Assembly: GCA_965231765.1 (NCBI GenBank)
Contig: OZ246887.1
Coordinates: forward strand, 1,302,001-1,366,000
DNA: 64,000 nt
Source of the DNA: JAAXHF01 sp963665955
Lineage (GTDB): Bacteria; Desulfobacterota; Binatia; Bin18
Direction: 5' to 3'
Shown here: in pieces, positions 1-9,500 of the stretch
How the letters are laid out: each line of letters starts with the position of its first letter
How positions within the stretch are numbered: position 1 is the first letter of the stretch
Program-made: the position numbers and the translations under genes
Notes under the pieces: model-generated
Seen by the model: the letters and a program-made list of their open reading frames with translations, nothing else
The model's database searches: none
Told to the model about the DNA's origin: nothing

Positions 1-1483
1 GAATATACGAAATTTCTTTGAGTTTGAGTGCCCCTTCAAGCGCGATAGGATAATTCACTCCGCGCCCAAGGTACAAAAAGTCGTTGGCGGGGCCGTATTT
101 TTTAGCAATTTTTTCGATCGCACGATCTTTGGCTAAGATCTGTTGGATGAGGGAGGGCACGTTCACTAAGTCTTCGATCAGCTTCTGGCCAGTCGCTTGG
201 TCGAGGACTCCGCGCCGTCGGCCCAGATACACCGCCAGCAGATACAGCGCGGTTACCTGGGTCGTAAATGCCTTGGTTGACGCGACACTCATCTCTGGAC
301 CGGCATGCGTATAGACCACCATGTCTGCCTTGCGCGGAATCGTCGCGTCAACGACATTGCAAATTGTCAAGGTCTTGGCCCCAGCAGCTTTGCCGCCTTC
401 CAACGCAGCTAAGGTGTCGGCTGTTTCGCCAGACTGCGACACCGTCACGACTAAGGTATCAATATCAATAGGTGGGTTTCGGTAACGGAACTCGCTGCCA
501 TAATCCACTTCGGTCGGGATACGGGCGAGTTCTTCCAGAAAAAACTTGCCAATTAAACAGGCATGCCACGCGGTCCCACACGCCAGCAGAGTCATCCGTT
601 TGATTGCGTCCAGGACTGCGCTGTGGGCTTCGAGTTCTCCCAGGGAAACATTGCCATCCTCGACCAGAATACGGTCCCGCATGGTATCGATAATGGCCTG
701 CGGCTGTTCGTGGATTTCTTTGAGCAGGAAGTGTTTATAACCTTCTTTCTGGGCAGTCACCGCGTCCCACGTGACCTGGCGAGGTGCGCGTTGTATCGGC
801 TGGCCGTCAAAGTTACAGAAGCGCACGCTGTGGCTCGTGACTTCGGCCATTTCTCTATCGTCAAGGAAGACCACCTGACGCGTGCAGTCGAGGAGTGCGG
901 GAACATCGGAAGCGATGAAGTTTTCATTCTCTCCGAAACCCACAACGATAGGCGTGGAGCTTTTTGCAGTCAGAATGGTATCGGGCTGACTCTCAGACAG
1001 CGCCACAATGGCAAACGAGCCTGTCAGTCGCTTGAGTGCTGTGCGAGTGGCTTCGGCAAAAGGAAATCCATCTTGAATATACTGGTCAATCAGATGCGAA
1101 ATAACCTCAGTATCAGTTTCTGAACTGAACGTGCGGCCTTTTTCAAGCAGTTCGTGGCGTAGCTCCAGGTAGTTTTCAATAATGCCATTATGGATGACAA
1201 CAACTCCTCCGGCTCGGTGTGGGTGCGCATTCTCTTCCGACGGCCGACCGTGCGTCGCCCAACGGGTATGGCCCAAGCCGATCGTGCCATGGACGGGGTC
1301 CACATGCAGGACGTGATCGAGATTCTCTAACTTCCCAACCGAACGCCGCAGGACAATCCCGTCACCATTCCCAGCCACAGCCACACCAGCCGAATCATAA
1401 CCACGATACTCTAAGCGCTTGAGCCCTTGGTACAGCAGCGGAGCTGCTTCACGATAACCGACATAGCCGATAATGCCACACAT
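1..1483 (-). CDS. glmS: Glutamine--fructose-6-phosphate aminotransferase, 3' end outside window
   Basis: GlmS makes glucosamine-6-phosphate from fructose-6-phosphate and glutamine, the first committed step to UDP-GlcNAc for peptidoglycan and lipopolysaccharide. The minus-strand frame opens with MCGIIGYVGYREAAPLL, in which Cys2 is the N-terminal nucleophile of the class II glutamine amidotransferase domain. The GRTFSSETDTEVISHLID block characteristic of that domain follows near residue 120, and the sugar-isomerase (SIS) part comes after. The frame is open to the window edge, so about 494 of the usual ~610 residues are present and the missing piece is the C-terminus. The start is supported by an AGAGGGA site upstream. 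It lies 95 bp downstream of glmU on the same strand, so a glmU-glmS operon is likely. Confidence 0.95.
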   Translation of the reverse strand, partial: MCGIIGYVGYREAAPLLYQGLKRLEYRGYDSAGVAVAGNGDGIVLRRSVGKLENLDHVLHVDPVHGTIGLGHTRWATHGRPSEENAHPHRAGGVVVIHNGIIENYLELRHELLEKGRTFSSETDTEVISHLIDQYIQDGFPFAEATRTALKRLTGSFAIVALSESQPDTILTAKSSTPIVVGFGENENFIASDVPALLDCTRQVVFLDDREMAEVTSHSVRFCNFDGQPIQRAPRQVTWDAVTAQKEGYKHFLLKEIHEQPQAIIDTMRDRILVEDGNVSLGELEAHSAVLDAIKRMTLLACGTAWHACLIGKFFLEELARIPTEVDYGSEFRYRNPPIDIDTLVVTVSQSGETADTLAALEGGKAAGAKTLTICNVVDATIPRKADMVVYTHAGPEMSVASTKAFTTQVTALYLLAVYLGRRRGVLDQATGQKLIEDLVNVPSLIQQILAKDRAIEKIAKKYGPANDFLYLGRGVNYPIALEGALKLKEISYI

Positions 1484-1523
1484 GCTTCTGGGTCCCTCTC
1501 GCCTATGAGACGTCAGCGTTTCT

Positions 1524-1548
1524 GGTGGATGCGCTACGCTTATCCACC
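1524..1548. repeat. REP-like hairpin between glmU and glmS
   Basis: The arms GGTGGAT (1524-1530) and ATCCACC (1542-1548) pair, with an inner GCG/CGC stem around a CTA loop. Short GC-rich imperfect palindromes of this shape are typical REP elements in intergenic gaps. It lies in the only gap of the predicted glmU-glmS operon, so it could stabilise or partly terminate the upstream mRNA. The function is inferred. Confidence 0.5.
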
Positions 1549-1578
1549 CGCCGAGACTCTTGCCCTCTTGACCAACCC

Positions 1579-3009
1579 CTAATCCCCATTGCCTTTCTTC
1601 TCCGCCTCTTTGGCCCGCTTTGCTTCCGTCCAGCCCTCACGCGTTTGTTCTCGGCGCGTATTAAACACCAGCGCTCCGGCTGGCACGTCATGCCGGACCG
1701 TGGTTGCCGTGGCAATATACACATCATCGTGAATGGTAATCGGCGCGACCAGGGTCGTATCAGAACCGACCTGGACGCGGTCACCAATCGTCGTCCGCTG
1801 CTTGCGAAAGCCGTCGTAGTTACACGTAATTGTCCCTGCCCCAATATTGGTCTCTTTCCCAATATCGGCGTCCCCAATATACGACAGGTGTTTGGCTTTG
1901 GTGTGCTCGCCAATGACTGACTTTTTGACTTCGACAAAGTTCCCGACTTCAGCCCGAGGAGCCAGCACCGCTTGGCCGCGGAGGTGAGAAAAAGGGCCGG
2001 CTGAGCTCTTGTCACCCAGTGCACTGTCAGACAAGACGACGGAGAACAGGATACTGACATCGTCGCCAATCTGGCAGTTTTCAATATATGCACTGCCATC
2101 AATCCGACACCGAGCGCCGATCGTGGTGTGTCCTTTGATATGCGTGTTGGGTCCAATGACTGTATCTTGACCAAGCGTGACCTCTTCGTCGAGATAGACC
2201 GTTTCAGGATCTTCTAAGGTCACTCCGGCTGCCATCCACTTCTTCCGCAGTTGGTTTTGCTTTGCCTTTTCCATCAGCGCCAAATCCTCCCGGGTATTAA
2301 TCCCGCCAACCTCCTCAGCAGCGTCAATGCAGACCGCTTGTATGGGGAACCCCTCACCAACGGCCTGGGCAACAATATCGGTGAGATAATATTCCCCCTG
2401 CGCGTTATTCGGCTGGAGCCGCTCTAACGCGGAAAAGAGGAAATCCGCGCGCGCGCAGAAGATACCCGAGTTGATTTCATGCACCGTCAATTCGTCTTGA
2501 GACGCATCTCGGGCTTCAACGATATGACTCACTTGACCCTCTTCAGTACGCATCACTCGACCATACTGGGCCGGGTCGGGCATGAGAACGGTCAAGACCG
2601 ACAGCGTCGCCTGGCGTGAACGATGCTGCTGAATAAACTGGGCTAACGTCGTCGGTGTCAGTAGGGGTGTATCGCCACACACAATCAGTACATCGCCTTG
2701 CCAGTGCGTGAACGACGCTTGAGCGGCACGCACAGCATCCCCCGTCCCCCGCTGCTCTGGCTGCAAGGCGAAGCTGATCCCCTCCCCACCACACCTCTGT
2801 TGGACAGCGTCGGCCTGGTGCCCGACAATCACGACGATCGGATCGGGGTGCAAGCACTGGGCGGCATGGATGACATGCGACAGCAATGGCTTGCCGGCCA
2901 ACTGATGCAGCACCTTGGCTTGAGCCGAACGCATACGCTTGCCCACACCGGCAGCAAGAATAACGACCCCTAATTGATCCAGTTGATCTGATTGCCTGTG
3001 TTGATCCAT
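1579..3009 (-). CDS. glmU: Bifunctional GlmU: GlcNAc-1-P uridyltransferase / GlcN-1-P acetyltransferase
   Basis: GlmU acetylates glucosamine-1-phosphate and then couples it to UTP to give UDP-GlcNAc. The N-terminal nucleotidyltransferase domain begins with VVILAAGVGKRMRS, a variant of the family's GxGTRM loop, followed by PLLSHV and VCGDTPLL. The C-terminal half is a left-handed beta-helix of hexapeptide repeats (VIGPNTHIKGHTTIGARCRI onwards), ending with the acetyltransferase active-site region KHLSYIGDADIG and NIGAGTITCNYDG. A length near 476 aa is normal (~455). A GTG six bases upstream (3015) is an alternative start. The ATG at 3009 is preferred because of the purine-rich GGCGGGGTGG just before it. 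It heads the glmU-glmS unit. Confidence 0.95.
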   Translation of the reverse strand: MDQHRQSDQLDQLGVVILAAGVGKRMRSAQAKVLHQLAGKPLLSHVIHAAQCLHPDPIVVIVGHQADAVQQRCGGEGISFALQPEQRGTGDAVRAAQASFTHWQGDVLIVCGDTPLLTPTTLAQFIQQHRSRQATLSVLTVLMPDPAQYGRVMRTEEGQVSHIVEARDASQDELTVHEINSGIFCARADFLFSALERLQPNNAQGEYYLTDIVAQAVGEGFPIQAVCIDAAEEVGGINTREDLALMEKAKQNQLRKKWMAAGVTLEDPETVYLDEEVTLGQDTVIGPNTHIKGHTTIGARCRIDGSAYIENCQIGDDVSILFSVVLSDSALGDKSSAGPFSHLRGQAVLAPRAEVGNFVEVKKSVIGEHTKAKHLSYIGDADIGKETNIGAGTITCNYDGFRKQRTTIGDRVQVGSDTTLVAPITIHDDVYIATATTVRHDVPAGALVFNTRREQTREGWTEAKRAKEAEKKGNGD

Positions 3010-3038
3010 ACCCACCCCGCCCTACCACCAGTGGAGCA

Positions 3039-4163
3039 TCAGACGTCGCGGATGTCGTTTGAGGCGTGCTGACGCGACGGGAGGCTATCGAACCAAGGCA
3101 ACACTAAGGTGTCATTGATCGAGTAAGTGTAAGCATGGCCCCAGTCGGGCAGTTCTTTGTAGGTCACGTCGGTGAATGCACTCTTCTGCAGGAGTTCATA
3201 GGCCATGTGAGCCGTGGCAACTGGAAACATGAAATCCTTGCCACCATGCACAATGTAAATCGGCAGCTCTTTACTCTTGTCCAGATCAAACATGCCGACG
3301 ATCATGCCGGCCGCCGCAATCGGGGCAATGCCCGCAAACAGCTTGGGGCAGCTTAAGCCAAGCGCATAGCTAAACGATCCGCCGTCAGACAGACCCGTCG
3401 CAAAAATACGGCCGATATCAATACTATACTCGTCGAGCAGCGTCTCGACCATCGACAAGATTGAGCGGATATCAACTCCTGGCTGTTGCAAAGACCAGGT
3501 ACCGCCCAGTGATTTTGGCGACAAGCTAATATAGCCAGCACTCTTGGCCGTTCGCAGCCAGGTCAGCATATAGTCATCACCCCGGCCATGCCCACCATGC
3601 AGAGTAATCACCAACGGCCAACGGCGGCTGGGATTGTAATATTCCGGGACATACAACGAATATTCCGCGTGCTGGTCCGTACTCGGCCGATGCATCACTC
3701 CAGTCTGCGCCTCCACGCCTGCGACTGGTGTCTCCAACTCGTCCCAGCGGGACAGCGCCTCGGGCAGCACCCAGTATTCCCGCAGCGTCGGTAGCTGCGC
3801 TCGGAGATCGTACAGCACATATTTGCCCAACGAAAATGCCCGCCGACTCTGCATATATGCGACAATAAAGTTCACCTCAGAGCCAGTCAGGAAGGAGGTA
3901 TACGCATCTTCCAGCTGTTCCAATGCTTCCAGCCATTTTTTGTGGAACTCCTCAAAGCCGCTCGGCGCCTCAACACCCTCAAGCTCAGCATTCAGTGGAG
4001 GGAAGATATCGCCCCCTGCTTTGTCAAATAAATCTTGTTTGGACTGCTTAATCTGGCCCAGATGCATATGCTCTTGCAGCCACTCAAATGCGCGCAGAAA
4101 GTGGAGGATCTGCTGCTCCTGGCCGCCGATTAATGCCCGATATTGCTCTTCTGATGTTGCCAT
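3039..4163 (-). CDS. Alpha/beta-hydrolase, PHB-depolymerase/esterase-like
   Basis: A 374-residue protein with a helical N-terminal half of unknown role (about residues 1-150) and a C-terminal alpha/beta-hydrolase domain. Visible elements are the oxyanion strand VITLHGGHGRGDD, a nucleophile elbow GLSDGGSF (Ser in a GxSxG context), the acid region YIVHGGKDFMFP and the histidine in DWGHAYTYS. The family includes esterase D-like and polyhydroxybutyrate depolymerase-like serine hydrolases. The substrate cannot be told. No signal peptide is seen, so it is probably cytoplasmic. The ATG is preceded by a strong AGGAGG. It lies 24 bp upstream of glmU on the same strand and may be co-transcribed, but no functional link is evident. 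Confidence 0.8.
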   Translation of the reverse strand: MATSEEQYRALIGGQEQQILHFLRAFEWLQEHMHLGQIKQSKQDLFDKAGGDIFPPLNAELEGVEAPSGFEEFHKKWLEALEQLEDAYTSFLTGSEVNFIVAYMQSRRAFSLGKYVLYDLRAQLPTLREYWVLPEALSRWDELETPVAGVEAQTGVMHRPSTDQHAEYSLYVPEYYNPSRRWPLVITLHGGHGRGDDYMLTWLRTAKSAGYISLSPKSLGGTWSLQQPGVDIRSILSMVETLLDEYSIDIGRIFATGLSDGGSFSYALGLSCPKLFAGIAPIAAAGMIVGMFDLDKSKELPIYIVHGGKDFMFPVATAHMAYELLQKSAFTDVTYKELPDWGHAYTYSINDTLVLPWFDSLPSRQHASNDIRDV

Positions 4164-4245
4164 ACACCCTCCTTCTGTGCAGCAAGGCTAGCGCTGCCTT
4201 GTCCCGGTTGCAAGGGGCAAACCGGTATGCCAAGGTAGCCGCGCC

Positions 4246-5661
4246 ATGAAGACGGACAAGAACACGCCAAATGACGCTTCCCGTGCACTGCTGCGTACCC
4301 TTCCCTCGGTGGAAAAGCTGCTGTCAGCTTCCGACCTGAGCCCCCTGCTGCAACGCTATCAACACGCCTATATAGCTGACACCATCCGCGGTGTTTTGAC
4401 AGCCGTGCGTCGAGACATCCTGGCCGGCTCGCTGGCGGAGGGACTGACAGAGCAGGCTATTGCTGACAGGGTGAGGCAGCAACTTGCCAACACCGAGCAG
4501 TCCCCGCTACGGTCTGTCATCAATGCCACCGGCACCGTCTTGCATACCAATCTCGGCCGGGCATTGCTGGCAAAATCTGCCGTTGCTGAAGTCGTCCGCG
4601 CGGCAACAACTCCGGTGACACTGGAATACGATATCACTGCTGCTGGACGTGGCGATCGCGACGCCATAATCGAAGCCGACCTGCTCGCTCTGACTGGAGC
4701 CGAGGCCGCAACCATCGTCAACAATAATGCGGCAGCCGTCCTCCTGGCGCTGAATGCCATAGCCGAAGGCAAAGAAGGCATTGTCTCGCGGGGAGAGCTG
4801 GTTGAGATTGGCGGGGCGTTCAGGATTCCTGACGTGATGCGTAAAAGCGGTGTTGGGCTGCGTGAAGTCGGCACAACCAATCGCACCCATGCCCGTGACT
4901 ACGCCGAAGCAATTACTCCCGAGACAGGCCTCCTCTTAAAAGTCCATCCGAGCAATTATCGGATTATTGGCTTTAGCAGTGATGTCCCGCTCGAAGAGAT
5001 CGTAGCATTGGGACGCGAGCACAATATTCCAGTCATGGAAGACTTAGGGGCCGGTGCGCTCCTCGACCTCTCCCAATACGGTCTGCCCCGAGAGCCAACC
5101 GTGGCCGAGCGTGTCGCCGCAGGCGCAGATATTGTGACCTTCAGCGGCGACAAGCTGTTAGGCGGCCCGCAGGCGGGCCTGATTGTCGGCCGCAAAAAAT
5201 GGATTGCTCAGATCAAGCGCAACCCGCTCACCCGCGCCGTGCGCCCCGATAAGCTCACCTTGGCAGCCTTGAGTGCCACCCTCCGTCTGTATCGCCAATC
5301 ACCAGATATTGTGGCCGAGATCCCGACCCTGCGCTGGCTCACCCGCCCGCTAGCAGAGATGGACGCGATTGCGTCACAGACCCTGCCACTCCTCCAACAG
5401 CATCTCGGCGCCGGCTTCAGTCTCAATCTTGCAGACGCCAATGCCCAGATTGGCAGCGGAGCGTTACCCGAACAAGCCCTACCAAGCCGGGTCATTGTGA
5501 TTCGTCACAAGGAGCTTTCTGCGGAGAAAATCGCGGCGCAATTTCGGGCCGCAAGCACTCCGATCTTAGGCCGGATTCGGGACGGGGCGTTTCTTTTGGA
5601 TGTACGAGGTATTTTTAGCCCGGAAGAGCTGATCCCCCGGGCCTCAAACAATCCTCAGTAA
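4246..5661 (+). CDS. selA: L-seryl-tRNA(Sec) selenium transferase
   Basis: SelA converts Ser-tRNA(Sec) to Sec-tRNA(Sec) with selenophosphate, using PLP. The 471-residue length matches bacterial SelA. Recognisable blocks are INATGTVLHTNLGRALLA near residue 90, EDLGAGALLDLS, and the PLP lysine segment TFSGDKLLGGPQAGLI with Lys near residue 303. The tail LLDVRGIFSPEEL is also typical. The tRNA-Sec gene lies just downstream in the opposite direction, which strongly supports the call. selB and selD are not in this window and must be elsewhere if the pathway is complete. It is transcribed divergently from the hydrolase at 3039-4163. Confidence 0.97.
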   Translation: MKTDKNTPNDASRALLRTLPSVEKLLSASDLSPLLQRYQHAYIADTIRGVLTAVRRDILAGSLAEGLTEQAIADRVRQQLANTEQSPLRSVINATGTVLHTNLGRALLAKSAVAEVVRAATTPVTLEYDITAAGRGDRDAIIEADLLALTGAEAATIVNNNAAAVLLALNAIAEGKEGIVSRGELVEIGGAFRIPDVMRKSGVGLREVGTTNRTHARDYAEAITPETGLLLKVHPSNYRIIGFSSDVPLEEIVALGREHNIPVMEDLGAGALLDLSQYGLPREPTVAERVAAGADIVTFSGDKLLGGPQAGLIVGRKKWIAQIKRNPLTRAVRPDKLTLAALSATLRLYRQSPDIVAEIPTLRWLTRPLAEMDAIASQTLPLLQQHLGAGFSLNLADANAQIGSGALPEQALPSRVIVIRHKELSAEKIAAQFRAASTPILGRIRDGAFLLDVRGIFSPEELIPRASNNPQ

Positions 5662-5669
5662 AAAAAGAC

Positions 5670-5764
5670 TGGCGGAGAAGGGATGGAGTCGAACCATCCG
5701 CGCAACTTACGCCACGCAACTCGGTTTTGAAGACCGGTGCAGCCACCGGGCCACATCCTTCTCC
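5670..5764 (-). tRNA. selC: tRNA-Sec (anticodon TCA)
   Basis: On the minus strand the sequence starts GGAGAAGG and ends CCTTCTCC-G-CCA, giving an 8-bp acceptor stem with encoded CCA. The anticodon loop is CTTCAAA, with anticodon TCA at 5728-5730. A long variable arm precedes a T-arm containing GGTTCGACTCC. The ~95-nt length, extra-long acceptor stem and UCA anticodon are diagnostic of bacterial selenocysteine tRNA. It converges on selA with only ~8 bp between them. Confidence 0.97.
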
Positions 5765-5896
5765 GTAGGGGCGAAACTACACAACTCGCAAGGCTTCTGG
5801 AAGGGGGGTACGGCAAGCGAAAAGGTTTGCCTTTGCAGCATCTCAGCAGTATAGTGCCAGCGTAAATACAGCCGTGCGGAGATGGATAGGACGTTT

Positions 5897-6232
5897 ATGA
5901 ATCAGGCATACGTTGAACAGCACGACGGTGGCTACTGGGTGCAAGATACACGCGTGTCGTTGGACTCGATCGTATATCGGTTTCTCGAAGGACTCTCGCC
6001 GGAAAGCATTACTGACTGCTTTCCAGGACTCACGCTTGAGCAGGTCTATGGGGCGATCACCTACTACCTGGGGCATCGTACTGAGATTGATGCCTATCTC
6101 AAAACTGCTGATGAGGAGTATGAGGCCTTTCGGCAGCGCGTACGCACCGAGCATCCACAATTAAGCCGCAAGCTAGACGAAATACTTCAGTCTACTCAGC
6201 CTTCTTCCCATGAAAATCCGCTTTCAGGCTGA
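5897..6232 (+). CDS. DUF433-family protein, probable antitoxin
   Basis: A 111-residue protein built around the DUF433 fold: YWVQDTRVSLDSIVYRFLEG, SPESITDCFPGLTLEQVYGAITYYLGHR and EIDAYL. DUF433 proteins are small winged-helix-like DNA-binding proteins commonly paired with DUF5615 PIN-like proteins as VapBC-type modules. The ATG at 5897 is preferred because AGGA lies five bases upstream. An in-frame ATG at 5882 would add five residues. It overlaps the start of the next gene by 23 bp, as is common for toxin-antitoxin pairs. The antitoxin role is inferred from family and context. Confidence 0.8.
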   Translation: MNQAYVEQHDGGYWVQDTRVSLDSIVYRFLEGLSPESITDCFPGLTLEQVYGAITYYLGHRTEIDAYLKTADEEYEAFRQRVRTEHPQLSRKLDEILQSTQPSSHENPLSG

Positions 6233-6557
6233 TAACGATTTCGATTATCGTATTCTCACCGCAACGAGGCGACTGGATCAACGTATTGATTTCCAGTCAG
6301 CACCAGCGCTTGGTCTGCACTTACGCGTACCCGATGACCGGGTGCTGGAGCTCGCCGCCCAGGAAGGTCGTCTTTTAGTGTCGCATGATCGCAGAACAAT
6401 GCCTGGGCATTTCGCTCGGTTTATTACCAGTCGCACTTCTCCAGGCGTAATCATCGTGTCGCGGAAGCTCCCAATCAGCACAGCGGCTGAGTGGCTGCAT
6501 CTGCTGTGGGAGGAGAGCGCAGCCGAAGAGTATGTGAATTCTCTCACCAGCCTGTGA
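6210..6557 (+). CDS. DUF5615 PIN-like protein, probable toxin
   Basis: A 115-residue protein with the DUF5615 (Mut7-C/PIN-like) pattern. An acidic FQADNDFDYRIL near the N-terminus matches the usual LxDxNF/LP start, and the central ELAAQEGRLLVSHDRRTMP matches the family's vTxD/SHD motif. PIN-like domains are metal-dependent ribonucleases. Here Asp residues near 8-12 and Asp in SHDR are the candidate ligands. The partner DUF433 gene overlaps upstream, so this is most likely the toxin half of a two-gene module. Confidence 0.75.
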   Translation: MKIRFQADNDFDYRILTATRRLDQRIDFQSAPALGLHLRVPDDRVLELAAQEGRLLVSHDRRTMPGHFARFITSRTSPGVIIVSRKLPISTAAEWLHLLWEESAAEEYVNSLTSL

Positions 6558-6596
6558 GCCGTTTGGCACCTTTCTCACTAAACGCGCGGAACAGTC

Positions 6597-9500
6597 ATGC
6601 CAATTGAAGCCAAACCGCTATTTCGCCCCGATGTGCTGCGGAGAGATGTTACTGCGTTTGAGTTGCCTGAGCATGTGGCAGAGCTGCGGCCCAAGTTAGC
6701 GCATTGGGCAGAGCTGATGCGATCGAAAAAGGCGGACTCTTTCAAAGAACAGGAATTGCTGCCGGACTTCCTGACTGACTTTTTCTGTGAATTGCTCGGC
6801 TACACACGACCTGCGGACGGGAGCGAGGTCTATACGCTGTCTCGCGAAAAGCATGTGCAAGTAGATGGCAAGTTTGCCGACGCTGTATTGGGTCGATTCG
6901 GGGGCGACTCCGAGCAACCAGTCGTCGCGCTCGAAGGTAAAGGCCCCAAAGATCCTTTGGAGCGGCCGTATGCAGGCCGGCGTATGTCAGCGGTTGACCA
7001 AGCTTATCGCTACGCAATTAATCTGCCGTGCGATTGGATCATTGTCACCTCAATGCGGGAAACCCGGCTGTATCACAAGGGCTCAGACCAACATACGTAC
7101 GAGCGCTTCGAAACCGTCCGTTTAAGTGAAGATGATGCCCTTTTGAAACGCTTCGTCTTTCTGCTCGGTGCGGAGCGCGTCGCACCAAAAACAGGCCGGT
7201 GTCATCTGTATGCGCTCCGTGAAGCTTCAGACACAATAGAGCGCGAATTGACCAAGGACTTCTATGTCCGCTACGCCGACATGCGTAGAGCAGCCTTTGA
7301 CCAACTGCGTCTTGGAAATCCAGATGTGTCGCCGAGCGAGGTACTCCGCTGCACCCAAAGGCTCCTGGATCGGATTCTCTTTTGTGCCTTTTGTGAAGAC
7401 CGTAGCCTCTTACCTCCTGAAACAATCAAGAAAGCATTCGAGCACCAAGATCCGTATAACCCTCGCCCAATCTGGGATAATTTTCGTGGGCTGTTCCGTT
7501 CCATTGACCAAGGCAACGCAGGTTTAAACATCCCCGCCTACAATGGCGGCTTGTTTGCTGCCGATCCTGTTTTGGATGGCTTGAACGTTCCTGATGAAGT
7601 CTGCGGCTACTTCCGCGATTTGGGGGCGTACGATTATCGACCGGCCAACGAAGTCGCCATAGATCAGGAGGACGAGACAGCCGGGCTCATGGTTGATGTG
7701 GATATTTTAGGCCACATTTTTGAGCAGTCGATCACTGACCTGGAACGGCTGCGGAACGAACTGGACGGACAGATAGAACAGATCGATACCAAGAAGACAA
7801 AGTCGCGCCGCAAGACCGAAGGAGCCTTTTACACGCCCGCGTTCATCACACGCTATATTATCCAACAAGCATTAGGCGGGGTACTGAGCGATCGTTTTGA
7901 GACCTTGCGTAAGCGTCATGAGCAAGAAGCGGCAGGGACAGCACGCAGTGTCATGGCTGACCCCAACGTGTACGAGTTGGACAAGCTGAATAATCCGCAA
8001 CGATCGGCGCTCATTCGTTTTTGGGCAGCATGGCAGGAAGAACTGGGCAGCGTTCGGATTCTTGATCCAGCCTGCGGCAGTGGGGCGTTTTTGATTGAAG
8101 CGTTCGACCAGTTGTACACGACCTATCAGGCATCCAACGACCGGTTGGAAGAATTGAGTGGCCAGCCGACCCTGTTCGATCTCGACAGGCAAATCTTGCA
8201 AAACAACCTGTATGGTGTGGATCTCAACGCCGAAGCGGTACAGATCTGTCAGCTCAGCTTGTGGATTAAGACGGCGGCGCGGGGGAAGATCTTAACCAGC
8301 TTGGATGAAACTGTCTGTGAAGGGAATAGTGTCGTTAGCGATAAGAACGTTCACGTCAAAGCCTTCGATTGGAAAGCCGAGTTTCCAGAGGTGTTCGAGC
8401 AAGGCGGATTTGATGTGATGGTAGGGAATCCGCCCTATATCCGACAGGAGTGGCTTGCTCCTTATAAACCTCACTGGGAACAGGAATTCGGAAGCTACCA
8501 TGGTGTTGCAGATATCTATGCCTATTTCTTCGAGCGTGGCTTAGAAGTATTACGAGAGGGCGGACGGTTGGCGTTTATTACATCCGGGAGCTGGGTTCGT
8601 GGAAACTTTGGGGCTCCGTTACGAAGATATCTCTCAAGCAGTGCATCCTTAGAATCGATCGTTGATTTCGGCGAATTTCAGCCGTTTGATGACGCAGAAA
8701 TGATTCGTCCTTCTATTACGATTCTCTCTAAACGCAAACCTAGTGGAACCATGCGTTTATTCAAGTGGCTAACGAAGGGACGTCCGCCGGAGAATTTGTC
8801 CGATGTGATTGCTTCAGCCCCGACAATGCGGACTTTAGACTTGAGCAGTGAAACGTGGGAGCTTGAGCCTGACAGCGTAAAAGATCTACGGAAAAAACTT
8901 TCAACTAATCGTACGACACTTCACGCCTACACCAAAGGACGGATCTTTCGTGGTGTAACTACTGGTTTGAATGAAGTGTTTGCGGTTGATTCGAAAACGC
9001 GAGACAAATTGATTTCTAACGACCCTCGAAGCGCAGAGATTATCAAACCGTTCATTCAGGGAACGCATTTACGACCGTGGTATATTGAGCAGTCTGATGG
9101 CTATCTGATTTTTGCTCGTCGTGGGACCCGAATTGAACAATATCCCGCAATCCTCGAATACCTTGAATCTTACCGAGAGCGTCTAGAACCCAAGCCCTCT
9201 GACTGGAGCAACTCCAAGAAGTGGTTGGGGCGAAAAACTGGTGCTTATCAATGGTTTGAAATCCAAGATACCGTGGACTACTGGGAAGCATTTGAACAGC
9301 CCAAAATCGTATGGCCTGATATCAGTAAACTGCCTCGTTTCAGCATGGACATGGAACAGCGATATCTCGGCAACACAGCTTACGTTATCCCGGGTGGCGA
9401 TTATTATTTGCTAAGCATTCTTTCATCCTGGGTCACATGGTTCTTCATTAGTAAGACCGCTCAACCGCTTCGCTTACGTGGTGATCGTTGGCAGTATCGC

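Noticed and set aside
5670..5764. tRNA-Sec as an integration site for the defence island
   Set aside because: The island lies on the 5' side of the tRNA. No duplicated 3' end (att copy) or integrase gene is visible.
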